Source of the DNA: Pseudoalteromonas rubra
GTDB taxonomy: Bacteria > Pseudomonadota > Gammaproteobacteria > Enterobacterales > Alteromonadaceae
DNA length: 64,000 bases
NCBI RefSeq assembly: GCF_000238295.3
Contig: NZ_AHCD03000037.1
Span: 1 to 64,000 of the forward strand
Direction: 5' to 3'
The notes beneath the pieces are model-generated. The model saw only the letters and a program-made list of their open reading frames with translations, did no database searches and was not told the DNA's origin. A program made the position numbers and the translations under genes. Positions 1 to 9,269 of the stretch are shown in pieces (the stretch's first letter is position 1; the number at the start of each line of letters is the position of its first letter).

Positions 1-409
1 GGGTAATGTTGGTGCTTGTAGCTACAATCGTAGAATACTCTACCGATTGCAGTAACACTGTGAAAAAGGTCGCTTCCTTGTAAAAGGTGCTGCCTTTTTT
101 AATGCCTGAAATATGACAATGGATAGTTCAGTGTGGAAGTACATCCATGTAGCGACGCCCATCGCGCATCTCGATAATTGCTCCTGCATTATTCTACTTC
201 CCCACATCCATGTGGGTCCATGCGCTCACCTCCTCGTGCTGCGAAGCGGTGGTGACTCAAGGCTTCCTGCCTTACGCTCTTCGAGCCAGCGTAGCTGTTC
301 AAAAATATTCCAGATATTTTTGTCGTTCATTCGTCGCCCTTGCGCAAAGGAAATGCTAGTGCAAGCACTGTGTCATTAGCCCTTTACACGATAGGTGGCG
401 CCTTCCACA
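1..409. repeat. Structured intergenic repeat, copy 1
   Basis: First of two tandem non-coding units; the unit begins GGGTAATGT and recurs 409 bp later, so the left edge of the window may cut a longer array. It holds a stem-loop (25-34 pairing with 39-49, one bulge), a terminator-like hairpin (A5GG at 63-69 with CCT6 at 93-100) and a small palindrome CCCACAT-CC-ATGTGGG near 207-222. No credible gene is seen: the only open frame of some length has no ribosome binding site and runs through the hairpins. Confidence 0.75.
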
Positions 410-745
410 GGGTAATGTAGGTGCTTGTAGCTACAATCGTAGAATAATCTACCGATTGCAGTAACACTGTGAAAAAGGTCGTTTCCTTGTAAAAGGTGCG
501 GCCTTTTTTAATGCCTGAAATAGGGCGATGGAACATGCGGTGTGGAAGTACACCCATGTAGCGATGCCCATCGCGCATCTCGATAATTGCTCCTGCATTA
601 TTCTACTTCCCCACATCCATGTGGGTCCATGCGCTCACCTCCTCGTGCTGCGAAGCGGTGCTTTGTTCATTCGTCGCCCTTGCGAACGGAGAGTGCGGGA
701 TAAGCATCTGGTCAAATGGTGGCAGGTGATTTGTCATGTAGTATA
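410..745. repeat. Structured intergenic repeat, copy 2
   Basis: Second copy of the unit starting at base 1. It repeats the stem-loop (CAATCG-TAGA paired with TCTA-C-CGATTG), the A5GG/CCT6 terminator-like hairpin around 472-511, and the block with the CCCACAT-CC-ATGTGGG palindrome. Compared with copy 1 it has lost about 70 bp after the sequence GCGAAGCGGTG and diverges near its right end. No coding signal is convincing. Confidence 0.75.
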
Positions 746-1084
746 AAGTTGCAGCTGTTGTTATTTACGCATCAATGAATGGTTATAATCGGACACAATT
801 TTGAATCAGGAAACAGAGAGGAAAACCTGATTAACTAATAGTTATAATACGAGCCCATAATCAATAAATACACTTTGTTAGCCTGAAGTTGAGTCATTTT
901 ATTCACAGTCTTTGGCGAACGGAACGCTCATTTCATTGGTATAAAAAGTATTACATTCAGGTATATTATTGGCTGGTTGATATTTGTTCAATTATTCGTT
1001 TTTTCTGAATGTATAATGAACATTTTCATTGACAGAACTGTACCTATGTGTAGAATTTAGGTAACTTTTTTAATATAAAGATAA
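746..1084. other. AT-rich intergenic region without a gene
   Basis: About 340 bp between the tandem repeats and the first gene. Several TATAAT hexamers are present (784-789, 843-848 and 1012-1017), the last one the best placed for the lipoprotein gene, but none has a good -35 box at the right distance. No RNA gene or convincing small reading frame is seen. Confidence 0.5.
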
Positions 1085-1450
1085 ATGGAAATGAAATACT
1101 CAATTATCCCTGCTGCTGCACTAGTAATGTTGTCTGGCTGCGCAAGCGTTATGACTTCTGATATGCAAACTATTCAGGTAACAACAAACACAGGTAAAGT
1201 TGTTGAAGTGACTGCTGATGGTAACCAGTCAAACACGCCAGGTGCCGTTCAGGTACTAAGAGACGGTCAGGACAAAGTGATCAGAACAACAGCTGCGGGC
1301 TGTGCTTCTGAAACACCAGTTAAGAAATCTGTCACGCCTGCATTCTTCGGTAACATCGTGATTGGTGGTCTGCTGGGTTCAACCACAGATGCCTCTACAG
1401 GTAAAATGTGGGATTATGCAGACAGCGTAGAAATTCAGTGTGATAACTAA
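1085..1450 (+). CDS. Small predicted outer-membrane or periplasmic lipoprotein
   Basis: The protein starts with a short basic segment, a hydrophobic stretch and a lipobox (L-S-G-C, Cys about residue 19), so it should be lipidated by Lgt and cut by LspA. The mature part, about 100 residues, is Thr/Val-rich early on and has two more cysteines (in AAGCAS and near the end, EIQCDN) that could form a disulfide. A Gly-rich hydrophobic stretch (FGNIVIGGLLGS) lies near the C-terminus. I do not recognise a named family. It sits 14 bp before the DUF4105 gene in the same direction and is probably co-transcribed with it. Start 1085 or the in-frame ATG at 1091 are both possible; neither has a strong ribosome binding site. 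Confidence 0.8.
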   Translation: MEMKYSIIPAAALVMLSGCASVMTSDMQTIQVTTNTGKVVEVTADGNQSNTPGAVQVLRDGQDKVIRTTAAGCASETPVKKSVTPAFFGNIVIGGLLGSTTDASTGKMWDYADSVEIQCDN

Positions 1451-1464
1451 GCTGTAGCGCAAGT

Positions 1465-3246
1465 ATGAAACAAATATTAAGCTGTTTTATAACAGCTTTT
1501 TTTTTATTTACTGCTCAGGCTGTTGCCCTTACCACAGCGCCATTGGAGCGTCTCGCTGAGTCAAAACAGTGGCATCTGTTACTTCATCTAGATGACAATG
1601 GTATGCCTCAGATCGAGGACCCACAGTTTGTACTTTCTGCTGAGTCAGGCCGCTTCTCGGCAAAGGCTGAACTGGATAAAACACTGGCGTTAATGAATGA
1701 AGATCTCCACCTTGCTTATTGCCAGTTTCCCGCGCGAGTGACGCTGATATCGCAAGTCACGGGGCACACACTCTCTCCCGATATGGCACAACAATGCCCT
1801 GAATTACAAAAGTTTCTTGATTATGTTCCCTTTGATTCACTGACACTGGTTTTTGCATCAGAAGTGGTGACGTCTGCATCCAGTATGATGGGACATATCT
1901 TTTTTAAGGCTGAAGGCAAAAATCACAAAGGGACGGATGTGGCCCATTCTTTGGCTTATTTTACGGAAATCACCACATTCAACCCATTTAAACTACTGGT
2001 TGAAAGTACCTATACGGGAATGCCAGGGTTTTTCTCTGTGCGGCCATTTGCCAAAGATTTGGTGAAGTATCGTGATATTGAACAGCGCAGCTTGTGGCAG
2101 TATAAATTAAAGGCAGACCCTGAAAAGTTATCGTTACTGCAGTTACACTTATGGGAGCTTAAAGGCAAAGAGTTAGTATATTATTTTCAATCGTATAACT
2201 GCGCTACGATGACTCTGGAACTATTGGCTCTGCTTAATACCGATATTATTGATGAAAAAGGCAGCATAGTATCACCTTTGGATGTTGTTAAGGCAGCTAA
2301 AGCGCATCAGCAAGTAGATACAGTGCATGTCGATGCATCAGATTTATGGCTCGTACATGCCATGTCCGATGAGCTACCGGCCTCCAGTCTGGCCAGAATG
2401 GAGCAGTTGCTTGCCAATGATTTGTCTGCCCTGGATCAGATGTCATTAACGCCGCTTGAGAAAGAGTACCTGACGAGATCGCTGAAATACCTGCCTGTCT
2501 CCGAACGTGCACAGACGCAGGTTACGCATCTTCAGGCTGAAGTCGATCAGCATCAGCTTAATCTGATGCATCACAAAATGCCGACTAAAGCCCCCCAAGA
2601 TTCTTCTTTTGATCTGCGATTTGCGAGGCAAAGAAATGGCCATGATGTAATTAAACTAGGCTGGTTACCTGCCGGACATTTTTTGCAAAGTGATAATCGC
2701 CAGTACTTGTCGGAATCAGAATTGCAAATGGGTTATACCGTCTTGGCTTATGATTTTGATGCGCAAAGTTTGAGTCTGGATGAGCTGACGCTTTATAAAG
2801 CCCGATCTTTAGCGGCATCTCTGCCAGCATTTGGACAATTATCTTCACAGGTGTACTTTGGTTACCGGCCACAAAAAACGCAACAGCTCGATGAAAAGTC
2901 GTTGCTGGAGCTCTCAGGTCTTGCTGGCAAATCATATCAGTTACACAGAGATATATTGGGTTATTGGTTACTGGGTGGGGGGGTGACATCGGATGTCAGT
3001 CATACCCGTGGCTATATCAAAGCCATGGCTGGCTTATCGGCCGATGTACTGGTAGACAGTAAATTTACGCTGGAGTTGGGGGCGACAAGTGGTGCTGTCG
3101 CTGAGTCAAGCCGCAGTCATTACTTAAATACCTCCCTGAGCTGGTTTATGACTCAGGACAGTATGTTCAACCTGTCTTTTAAACTAGAACGTAATCGTGA
3201 TTATGAAAACCATGAGTTGGGTGTGCAATTTGTTCAACATTATTAG
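1465..3246 (+). CDS. DUF4105 (Lnb N-terminal-like) periplasmic protein
   Basis: 593 residues with a Sec signal peptide (likely cut after A-V-A, residue 21). Residues about 110-270 carry the DUF4105 hallmarks: S-M-M-G-H-I-F-F-K (His144) and S-Y-N-C-A-T (Cys246), the His/Cys pair expected of a papain-like thiol enzyme. From family knowledge, proteins with this domain have been linked to lipoprotein N-acylation (Lnb); whether this one does that is inference, since gammaproteobacteria normally use Lnt. The C-terminal 230 residues look beta-rich, possibly a barrel-like domain, and end in V-Q-H-Y. It follows a lipoprotein gene by 14 bp, which fits a role in envelope lipoprotein or peptidoglycan work. 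Confidence 0.8.
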   Translation: MKQILSCFITAFFLFTAQAVALTTAPLERLAESKQWHLLLHLDDNGMPQIEDPQFVLSAESGRFSAKAELDKTLALMNEDLHLAYCQFPARVTLISQVTGHTLSPDMAQQCPELQKFLDYVPFDSLTLVFASEVVTSASSMMGHIFFKAEGKNHKGTDVAHSLAYFTEITTFNPFKLLVESTYTGMPGFFSVRPFAKDLVKYRDIEQRSLWQYKLKADPEKLSLLQLHLWELKGKELVYYFQSYNCATMTLELLALLNTDIIDEKGSIVSPLDVVKAAKAHQQVDTVHVDASDLWLVHAMSDELPASSLARMEQLLANDLSALDQMSLTPLEKEYLTRSLKYLPVSERAQTQVTHLQAEVDQHQLNLMHHKMPTKAPQDSSFDLRFARQRNGHDVIKLGWLPAGHFLQSDNRQYLSESELQMGYTVLAYDFDAQSLSLDELTLYKARSLAASLPAFGQLSSQVYFGYRPQKTQQLDEKSLLELSGLAGKSYQLHRDILGYWLLGGGVTSDVSHTRGYIKAMAGLSADVLVDSKFTLELGATSGAVAESSRSHYLNTSLSWFMTQDSMFNLSFKLERNRDYENHELGVQFVQHY

Positions 3247-3329
3247 GTGCATGGTGACTTAATTATTGCTCTATCGTGCATCCAGTGCTTCACTTAATCG
3301 GTGAATGACAATTTATCAGTGGGTGCATT

Positions 3330-4133
3330 ATGGCATTAGTTTCTTATAACCGGGTGGGGGCGTTTTGTTGGGCAGAGCTATGCACCAGCAATTGGCAAGA
3401 GGCAAAAACCTTTTACACGCAACTTTTTGATTGGGGGTTTGATGACCAACCGATTGGAGAGGGCGCTTACTATACTATGCTGCAAAAGCAGGGCGATGAT
3501 ATTGCTGCTATGTATCAGATGATGCCGCAGCAGAAAGAAGCGGGTGCGCAGAGCCAGTGGTTGAGTTATATCGCTGTTGAGAATGTGGATGAGATGGCAG
3601 ACAGAGCACAGGCTCTGGGCGCTGAGATCATTGCTGGCCCGCATGATGTGCCTGAAGCGGGCAGAATGGTGATGTTACAGGAGCCCGCTGAGGGGGCCCA
3701 TTTTGCGCTTTGGCAGGCAAAAGAGCACCCGGGGTGTCACCGTGAACTGGAAGCTAATGTGCCTTACTGGTTTGAACTGGCGACACGCAGTAGTCAAAAA
3801 AGCAGAGCGTTTTACAGTGCTTTGCTGGGCTGGCAGGCGCAAGATAAGCCGATGGAAGGCATGGATTATGTGTTGTTCAGCGCACGCGACACGGTTGTCG
3901 CGGGCATGCTACAGATGAGCGAAGAATGGGGAGATGAAATCCCCGCACATTGGATGACCTATTTTGCGGTGCTGGATTGCGATACCATGGCTGACAAAGC
4001 TCGTACATTGGGTGGGCAAGTGTGTGTGCCGCCGACGGATATCCCTCAGGTTGGCCGTTTTGCCGTGATCACAGATCCTCAGGGGGCTGTTTTTTCAATT
4101 ATCCAATCTCAAATGCACGACATAGAGCCTTGA
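3330..4133 (+). CDS. VOC-family protein with two glyoxalase-like domains
   Basis: 267 residues made of two vicinal-oxygen-chelate modules, about 8-125 and 140-262, each beginning with a segment such as F-C-W-A-E-L or Y-W-F-E-L-A and ending with a motif like F-A-L-W or F-S-I-I-Q. Internal repetition is visible (AKTFYTQLFDWG versus SRAFYSALLGWQ; AQALGAEI versus ARTLGGQV). The family includes glyoxalases, dioxygenases and antibiotic-binding proteins; substrate and metal cannot be told. It is cytosolic, monocistronic, and convergent with the downstream minus-strand gene. Confidence 0.85.
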   Translation: MALVSYNRVGAFCWAELCTSNWQEAKTFYTQLFDWGFDDQPIGEGAYYTMLQKQGDDIAAMYQMMPQQKEAGAQSQWLSYIAVENVDEMADRAQALGAEIIAGPHDVPEAGRMVMLQEPAEGAHFALWQAKEHPGCHRELEANVPYWFELATRSSQKSRAFYSALLGWQAQDKPMEGMDYVLFSARDTVVAGMLQMSEEWGDEIPAHWMTYFAVLDCDTMADKARTLGGQVCVPPTDIPQVGRFAVITDPQGAVFSIIQSQMHDIEP

Positions 4134-4145
4134 CGCACATACGGC

Positions 4146-4892
4146 TCAGGTGTGGCTATCTGTACTTGGGTCTAACGAGATCAGCTGCCCCTGACACTGG
4201 GAAAAGGCGTTTTCCAGTCGTTCTGCATATTGCCTGAGCTGCCCGCTTTTTCTTATTGCTTTTATGTGGGCACTGAGCTTTGGCACCAGAGCTTGATGCT
4301 TTTTATGGACATAATGGTAAATGGTAAAAGTACGCTCTGAGGCCGTTTTACTATATAGCGTGGTGAGTCCGGATTCACACAGAGAGCCTAAGGCGTATTT
4401 ATCGGTGGCTAATATCCGATTGACGCGGCCGCGGCTCAGTGCCTGATAGGCAGAAATGTCATTCTGAACACGGTTGCAATTGAGCTGGTGCTGCTGGCAA
4501 AACCAAACCGTGATCAGGTTACCGGCAATGATGGCCAGGTCTGTTTCATAAGACAGGTCACAGTACTTCGGATCTGTACATAGCAGCATTAATTTGAGTT
4601 GACCGAGTGGCGCAGGCACCGCAATTAAATTGGCATAGCGTGCACCGATTAAATCAACGCGTCCGGCCTCGGCATCCAGTTCTCCCTCATTTACCAATTG
4701 CAGGCCACGCTCACTGGGCAAAAATTCAAACTCTGGTTGGATCCCCAATGGCGCATAAATGGCGCTGAACATCGCTGTGATTTGCTGCTGTCCCAGTGTA
4801 TATGACAAAGCCTCGCTGATATTAACACGGTAGGTGTTTGCAAACGCAGCTGGCAGCCACAACAGGGCGATCAGAATGAAATATCGTGGCAA
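4146..4892 (-). CDS. Periplasmic solute-binding protein, family 3 type
   Basis: 248 residues with a signal peptide (hydrophobic I-A-L-L-W-L-P-A-A-F-A, cut after A-F-A). The rest has the outline of a bacterial extracellular solute-binding protein of family 3: an early segment L-G-I-Q-P-E-F-E-F-L-P-S-E-R-G, E-G-E-L-D-A-E-A-G-R, and four cysteines in the C-terminal half that could form disulfides. No permease or ATPase gene is nearby, so this is an orphan; such proteins in Pseudoalteromonas often act as sensors or stand-alone binders. Ligand unknown. Confidence 0.75.
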   Translation of the reverse strand: MPRYFILIALLWLPAAFANTYRVNISEALSYTLGQQQITAMFSAIYAPLGIQPEFEFLPSERGLQLVNEGELDAEAGRVDLIGARYANLIAVPAPLGQLKLMLLCTDPKYCDLSYETDLAIIAGNLITVWFCQQHQLNCNRVQNDISAYQALSRGRVNRILATDKYALGSLCESGLTTLYSKTASERTFTIYHYVHKKHQALVPKLSAHIKAIRKSGQLRQYAERLENAFSQCQGQLISLDPSTDSHT

Positions 4893-5018
4893 GAGTGTAC
4901 TCCCTTAACTGGCGTTCTTTAAAGGTAGCAGAACCTGCTGAGGCTGAAAGTAATCACGGCAATCTATAGAATGGCAGGTATGCTAATGTGAGTGCAGACA
5001 AACAAATGGGAGAAAGAT

Positions 5019-5684
5019 ATGTCAAAACATGTGGTGATCACCGGGGCCAACCGTGGTATTGGTCTGGAGTTATGCCGGCATTACATAGCAGCGGGTGATC
5101 GGGTAACGGCAGTTGTACGTCGAACGTCGGATGAGCTTCAGTCCCTGGGGGTGACAATCCTTGATGGCATTGATGTCAGTATTGCTGAAGATGTTGGCAC
5201 TTTGTCATCAGCGCTGGGAGACCAGGTTATTGATGTATTGATTAATAATGCCGGCATTTTTCACAATGAAACCCTGCAACAGATGGATTTCTCTGCGCTG
5301 GAGCAGCAGTTGATGGTCAATGCTGTCGCCCCTGTGCGCGTGACACATGCGTTACAGCGTAATCTGGTTGCGGGAAGCAAAGTGGCGATGATCACCAGTC
5401 GAATGGGCTCCATCGAGGACAACGGCTCGGGGGCTTATATTGGCTATCGTATGTCCAAAGCGGCTCTGAACGCGGCTGGGGTGAGTCTGGCACATGAGCT
5501 AAAGCCGCAGGGGGTTGCCGTGGCGTTGCTTCACCCGGGGTTTGTACAAACGCAGATGGTCAATTTTGCCGGTGATATTTCTGCGACAGACGCCGCGCAG
5601 CGTCTAATTCAACGTATCGCCGAGTTAACGTTGGAAACCAGTGGTGGATTCTGGCACGCCAATGGCGATCGCTTGCCCTGGTAA
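5019..5684 (+). CDS. SDR-family oxidoreductase
   Basis: 221 residues with the classical short-chain dehydrogenase layout: NAD(P)-binding T-G-A-N-R-G-I-G at the N-terminus, N-N-A-G about residue 80, catalytic Y-R-M-S-K near residue 145, and an H-P-G-F segment after it. It is a single Rossmann domain, cytosolic, and probably reduces or oxidises a small carbonyl or alcohol; substrate unknown. The frame stays open to a GTG at 4992, but the ATG at 5019 follows GGGAGA at the right distance and starts at the usual family position, so I chose it. Confidence 0.85.
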   Translation: MSKHVVITGANRGIGLELCRHYIAAGDRVTAVVRRTSDELQSLGVTILDGIDVSIAEDVGTLSSALGDQVIDVLINNAGIFHNETLQQMDFSALEQQLMVNAVAPVRVTHALQRNLVAGSKVAMITSRMGSIEDNGSGAYIGYRMSKAALNAAGVSLAHELKPQGVAVALLHPGFVQTQMVNFAGDISATDAAQRLIQRIAELTLETSGGFWHANGDRLPW

Positions 5685-5761
5685 GGGCAGGATAGTGCAC
5701 CGGAAAGGGGCAAAGTTGTGCTAAACTTCGGGCAGGTATTTGCATAAATGAGCTAATTTTC

Positions 5762-6133
5762 ATGGAACTTCAAGAAAACACCCCGCTAAACCTGCCTCTG
5801 TTTAAACTGGATGATAACCTGGCTGAGCGCGACATTGCGCAGCCTGACCTGACACTGGAAGTTATTCTGGATGCCAATTTACTGGCCAATCTCTGTCAGA
5901 ACCCTGCGCCTGAGCAAAGTGTGAGTATTCCACTTGAGGGTTATCAGGTCAGCAATATCGAACACCAGGTGGCTGAGGTATTGAGCCATGGCCACCAGGC
6001 GCAGTTGTTGCTCAATCACGGTCCGGTCCTGAGTGCCGTTTTAAGCTGTGAAAGCGAGGTCGTGTTTGTTTCTCCGCCAATGGAAATGATGCCCACATTC
6101 GATTTAGGGCTTGATGACGAAGAGGGCGAGTAA
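5762..6133 (+). CDS. Small acidic protein of unknown function upstream of cti
   Basis: 123 residues, acidic (ending D-D-E-E-G-E), with no signal peptide or membrane segment, Leu/Gln/Glu-rich and probably cytosolic. I do not recognise a family. Its stop codon overlaps the start of cti (TAATG), so the two are translationally coupled and very likely transcribed together, which suggests a shared function or regulation with the isomerase. Confidence 0.7.
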   Translation: MELQENTPLNLPLFKLDDNLAERDIAQPDLTLEVILDANLLANLCQNPAPEQSVSIPLEGYQVSNIEHQVAEVLSHGHQAQLLLNHGPVLSAVLSCESEVVFVSPPMEMMPTFDLGLDDEEGE

Positions 6134-8469
6134 TGCGCAGATCGGGCTGGATACTGATTGGCTTAGTTACGTTTTTAAGTGGGTGTGTCGCATTGGGAAT
6201 GAATCATTACGATGATTTGTTTGGGCCACAGCAGGTGCAGCAGCGCATCCAACCACAATCAGAGCCGCATGGCGCGGCATATTTGAGCGATATTAAGCCA
6301 ATCCTGGATACCCGGTGTGTGGTGTGCCATGGCTGTTATGATGCGCCCTGTCAGCTTAAATTGAGCTCACCAGAAGGCATAGATCGGGGGGTAAGTAAAA
6401 CCCGGGTTTATGATGGTACCCGCTTACTGGCCGAGTCTCCAACCCGTTTGCTGTTCGATGCACAGTCTACGTCACAATGGCGCGATAAGGGGTTTACCCC
6501 GATCCTCAACGAGCGCGTGCAAACCGAATATGCCAACCTCAATGCGAGTGTGCTGTATAACAGCTTGCTACTCAAACATACTCAGCCGTTTGCTCAGCAA
6601 GGGCTGCTGCCTCAGCATTATGATTTTTCATTAGACAGAGCACAAACCTGTCCGACGATGGATGAATACCCGGACTATGCCAAAGAGCAGCCGCATGCAG
6701 GGATGCCCTATGGGTTGCCTGCACTAACGAACAGTGAATTCGCACAACTCACACAATGGATTAAGCAAGGCTCACCAATGAGTCAGATAGCCCCACCCAA
6801 TGCGGATGAGCAACTGGCCGTTGCAAAGTGGGAAAGCTTCTTAAATCAGGATGACAATAAGTCTCGCCTTGCCGCCCGATACATCTATGAGCACTGGTAT
6901 CTGGCGAATGCTTATTTTGACCACCTGGATGGCGACGCCTTTTTTAAGCTAGTACGTTCTAAAACGCCGCCGGGAGAGCCCATCGAACTGATTGCGACGG
7001 TCAGGCCATTTGATGATCCCAAAGTTGCACGGGTTTATTATCGCTTGATGCAGGTGCGCAGCACTATCTTGTCTAAAACGCATATGCCGCTGGCATTGAA
7101 TGACGACAAACTGGCGCGGTTGCAGACGCAGTTTATTCACAGTGATTATCAGGTGTCGCAGTTACCGGGCTACGCGCCTAAACTGGCAGCGAACCCTTTT
7201 AAAGTGTTTGCGGCGATCCCCGTGAAGTCACGGTATCAGTTTATGCTCGATGAAGCGGAATTGATCGTCAAAGGCTTTATCAAAGGCCCGGTGTGTCGGG
7301 GTCAGATTGCCCTGAACGTGATCAACGACCACTTCTGGGTGGCTTTTGTGGACCCGGATAAAAATGCCTCGCCGGCTGTGGCACAACTGCTGACCCGTCA
7401 TGATGATGATCTGATCTTACCGGCGGCAGAGCAGAGTAATGTTTTGCCATTATCCAGCTGGGCGAAATATGCCAAGCGCCAGCATGATTATCTGGAAGCG
7501 AAAACGGCCTTGTCTAATCAGGTATTTGCCGATGGCAAGCAACTCAACCTTGACCTGATCTGGCAAGGAGAGGGGCATAATCAGAATGCGGCATTGACCA
7601 TTTTCCGCCACTTTGACAGCGCCACTGTGGTGAAAGGGTTCATTGGACAAGCCCCTAAAACCACCTGGGTGCTGGATTATGCGTTGTTTGAGCGGATCCA
7701 TTATTTACTGGTCGCTGGCTTTGATGTGTATGGGAATATTGGCCATCAGCTGGTGACCCGTTTATATATGGATTTTCTGCGTCTCGAAGGTGAGCAGAAC
7801 TTTCTGAATTTGCTGCCGCTCAGTCATCGCCAGGCGATTAAACAGCACTGGTATCGCAAATCTCATCTTAGCCTCAGTGAGTTCATTAATCGTAAGTCAT
7901 TGCTGGGGACACCATCAGGGATCCACTATCACAGCAACGACCCGCAGGCAGAGCTGTATGCCATGTTAAAAGCGCACCTGAAGCCGATACTGAATGACGC
8001 TTATGATTACACCACTGTTCCGTCAGCATTGCAGCCACTCAATACATTGCCTGTACGCGCGATTAATCAGCTGCCTCAGGTGTCGTTTATTTTGGCTGTT
8101 GATGACAAAGGCGAGCATCAGCCTTATACCCTGATCCATCATAATGCACACTTTAATATTTCGAGCCTGCTGAACGAGGAAGGTCAGCGAGCGTACGAGG
8201 AAGACACCGCGACAGTAGTGCCTGGGTTTATCGGCGACTACCCGGAAGCCATCTGGCACCTGCCGAATCAGGCGCATATAGACGCTTTTGTGCAACAGCT
8301 GGTCGAAGTACGTAGCGAGTCGGATTACCGGATGCTAAAAGCCACATTTGGGATCCGCAGAACACACCCGCAGTTTTGGCAATACAGTGACCTGTTGCAC
8401 CGTGTTGCCCGTGACGTGCGGGGTGTGGAGTACGGATTGTTTGACTACAACCGATTGGAAAATAGGTAA
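6133..8469 (+). CDS. cti: Fatty acid cis/trans isomerase
   Basis: 778 residues. The protein begins with an N-terminal hydrophobic export segment ending S-G-C-V-A (signal peptide or lipid anchor), followed by the family's cytochrome c-type haem site C-V-V-C-H (about residue 58) and the characteristic C-H-G-C-Y-D-A-P-C-Q-L-K-L segment. Cti is a periplasmic haem enzyme that converts cis-unsaturated acyl chains of membrane phospholipids to trans, stiffening the membrane quickly under solvent, heat or osmotic stress. Length fits the family (about 760-780). It is translationally coupled to the small acidic gene upstream. Regulation cannot be read from the sequence. Confidence 0.93.
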   Translation: MRRSGWILIGLVTFLSGCVALGMNHYDDLFGPQQVQQRIQPQSEPHGAAYLSDIKPILDTRCVVCHGCYDAPCQLKLSSPEGIDRGVSKTRVYDGTRLLAESPTRLLFDAQSTSQWRDKGFTPILNERVQTEYANLNASVLYNSLLLKHTQPFAQQGLLPQHYDFSLDRAQTCPTMDEYPDYAKEQPHAGMPYGLPALTNSEFAQLTQWIKQGSPMSQIAPPNADEQLAVAKWESFLNQDDNKSRLAARYIYEHWYLANAYFDHLDGDAFFKLVRSKTPPGEPIELIATVRPFDDPKVARVYYRLMQVRSTILSKTHMPLALNDDKLARLQTQFIHSDYQVSQLPGYAPKLAANPFKVFAAIPVKSRYQFMLDEAELIVKGFIKGPVCRGQIALNVINDHFWVAFVDPDKNASPAVAQLLTRHDDDLILPAAEQSNVLPLSSWAKYAKRQHDYLEAKTALSNQVFADGKQLNLDLIWQGEGHNQNAALTIFRHFDSATVVKGFIGQAPKTTWVLDYALFERIHYLLVAGFDVYGNIGHQLVTRLYMDFLRLEGEQNFLNLLPLSHRQAIKQHWYRKSHLSLSEFINRKSLLGTPSGIHYHSNDPQAELYAMLKAHLKPILNDAYDYTTVPSALQPLNTLPVRAINQLPQVSFILAVDDKGEHQPYTLIHHNAHFNISSLLNEEGQRAYEEDTATVVPGFIGDYPEAIWHLPNQAHIDAFVQQLVEVRSESDYRMLKATFGIRRTHPQFWQYSDLLHRVARDVRGVEYGLFDYNRLENR

Positions 8470-8497
8470 CTAACAGCGGGCTCAGACCCGCTTGTGG

Positions 8498-9139
8498 CTA
8501 TTTCAGATTACTGGCGGCACGGACCGCTGCCAGCAGCACACTTTCTTCCAGACGTACTTTGTAATTGGGGTTGGCATACTGAAACTGTACCAGGCCCGCT
8601 TTATCAATGACAAAGACAGCTGGCACTGGCAGCGCCACTCGGTTTTTGCCATCCAGGTCGACAAACTGTACACCCATGCGATCGCGATAGGCTTTAGCCG
8701 TTTTGTCATCGAGGTAATATGCCAGTCCCAGTGCCTGAGTTAGAGCAAGCTGGTTATCCGAGAGTAACCGGTAATTGGGTGAACTGATGGTACTTTTGCT
8801 CAATGCTTCTGGGCTGTCGGGTGAAACTGCAACTATCTGTGCATCCAGCTCAACAATCTGCTTTTCAATTTTCTGCAGCCCAGCCAACTGGCGAGAGCAA
8901 TATGGGCACCAGCCACCACGGTACACTACCAAAACGGTGGTTTTGTCCTGATATAACTTGCCTAAATCGATGGCTTTGGCGTTGTTATCCTGCAACGTTA
9001 AAGCAGGGGCTGTGAGCCCAGGAAGTAAGGGGGAGACCTGCTCCGGGTGATCACTGATGTTAGTGGCTTGCGCAGCTGACAAAGAAAAAGACAGTAGTTG
9101 CGAGACTGAGAGTGTTATCGCAAGAAGTATGGATCGCAT
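8498..9139 (-). CDS. Exported peroxiredoxin-like (AhpC/TSA) protein
   Basis: 213 residues with a signal peptide (MRSILLAITLSVSQLL, cut near S-A-A-Q-A). The thioredoxin-fold domain has G-G-W-C-P-Y-C-S-R-Q-L, a CxxC active site like that of thiol-peroxidase/thioredoxin-like members of the AhpC/TSA group, and later V-P-A-V-F-V-I-D with the conserved cis-proline region. It probably reduces peroxides or acts as a thiol oxidoreductase in the periplasm. An upstream ATG at 9202 is open, but the ATG at 9139 has GAGG seven bases upstream and begins a proper signal peptide. Its 3' end lies 29 bp from the end of the convergent cti. Confidence 0.82.
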   Translation of the reverse strand: MRSILLAITLSVSQLLSFSLSAAQATNISDHPEQVSPLLPGLTAPALTLQDNNAKAIDLGKLYQDKTTVLVVYRGGWCPYCSRQLAGLQKIEKQIVELDAQIVAVSPDSPEALSKSTISSPNYRLLSDNQLALTQALGLAYYLDDKTAKAYRDRMGVQFVDLDGKNRVALPVPAVFVIDKAGLVQFQYANPNYKVRLEESVLLAAVRAASNLK

Positions 9140-9269
9140 GTAAAACCTCAAAAATGTATTTATGACTCCTAATAGAACGGGGCAGAGCAAAAAAGCTTTC
9201 ATCGTGGCATTTGCACCACTGTGTGGGTATCATAGCGCTTTGACTGAATTGTGAGAGTGAGAGCCAAAT

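Noticed and set aside
113..746. Two related reading frames of 88 and 72 codons in the tandem repeat
   Set aside because: They follow the repeat, cross its palindrome, lack ribosome binding sites and have no recognisable protein features.
4146..4892. The two orphan periplasmic binding proteins as parts of ABC transporters in this window
   Set aside because: No permease or transporter ATPase gene lies near either one; the only ABC protein here, YheS, is a soluble ABC-F translation factor.
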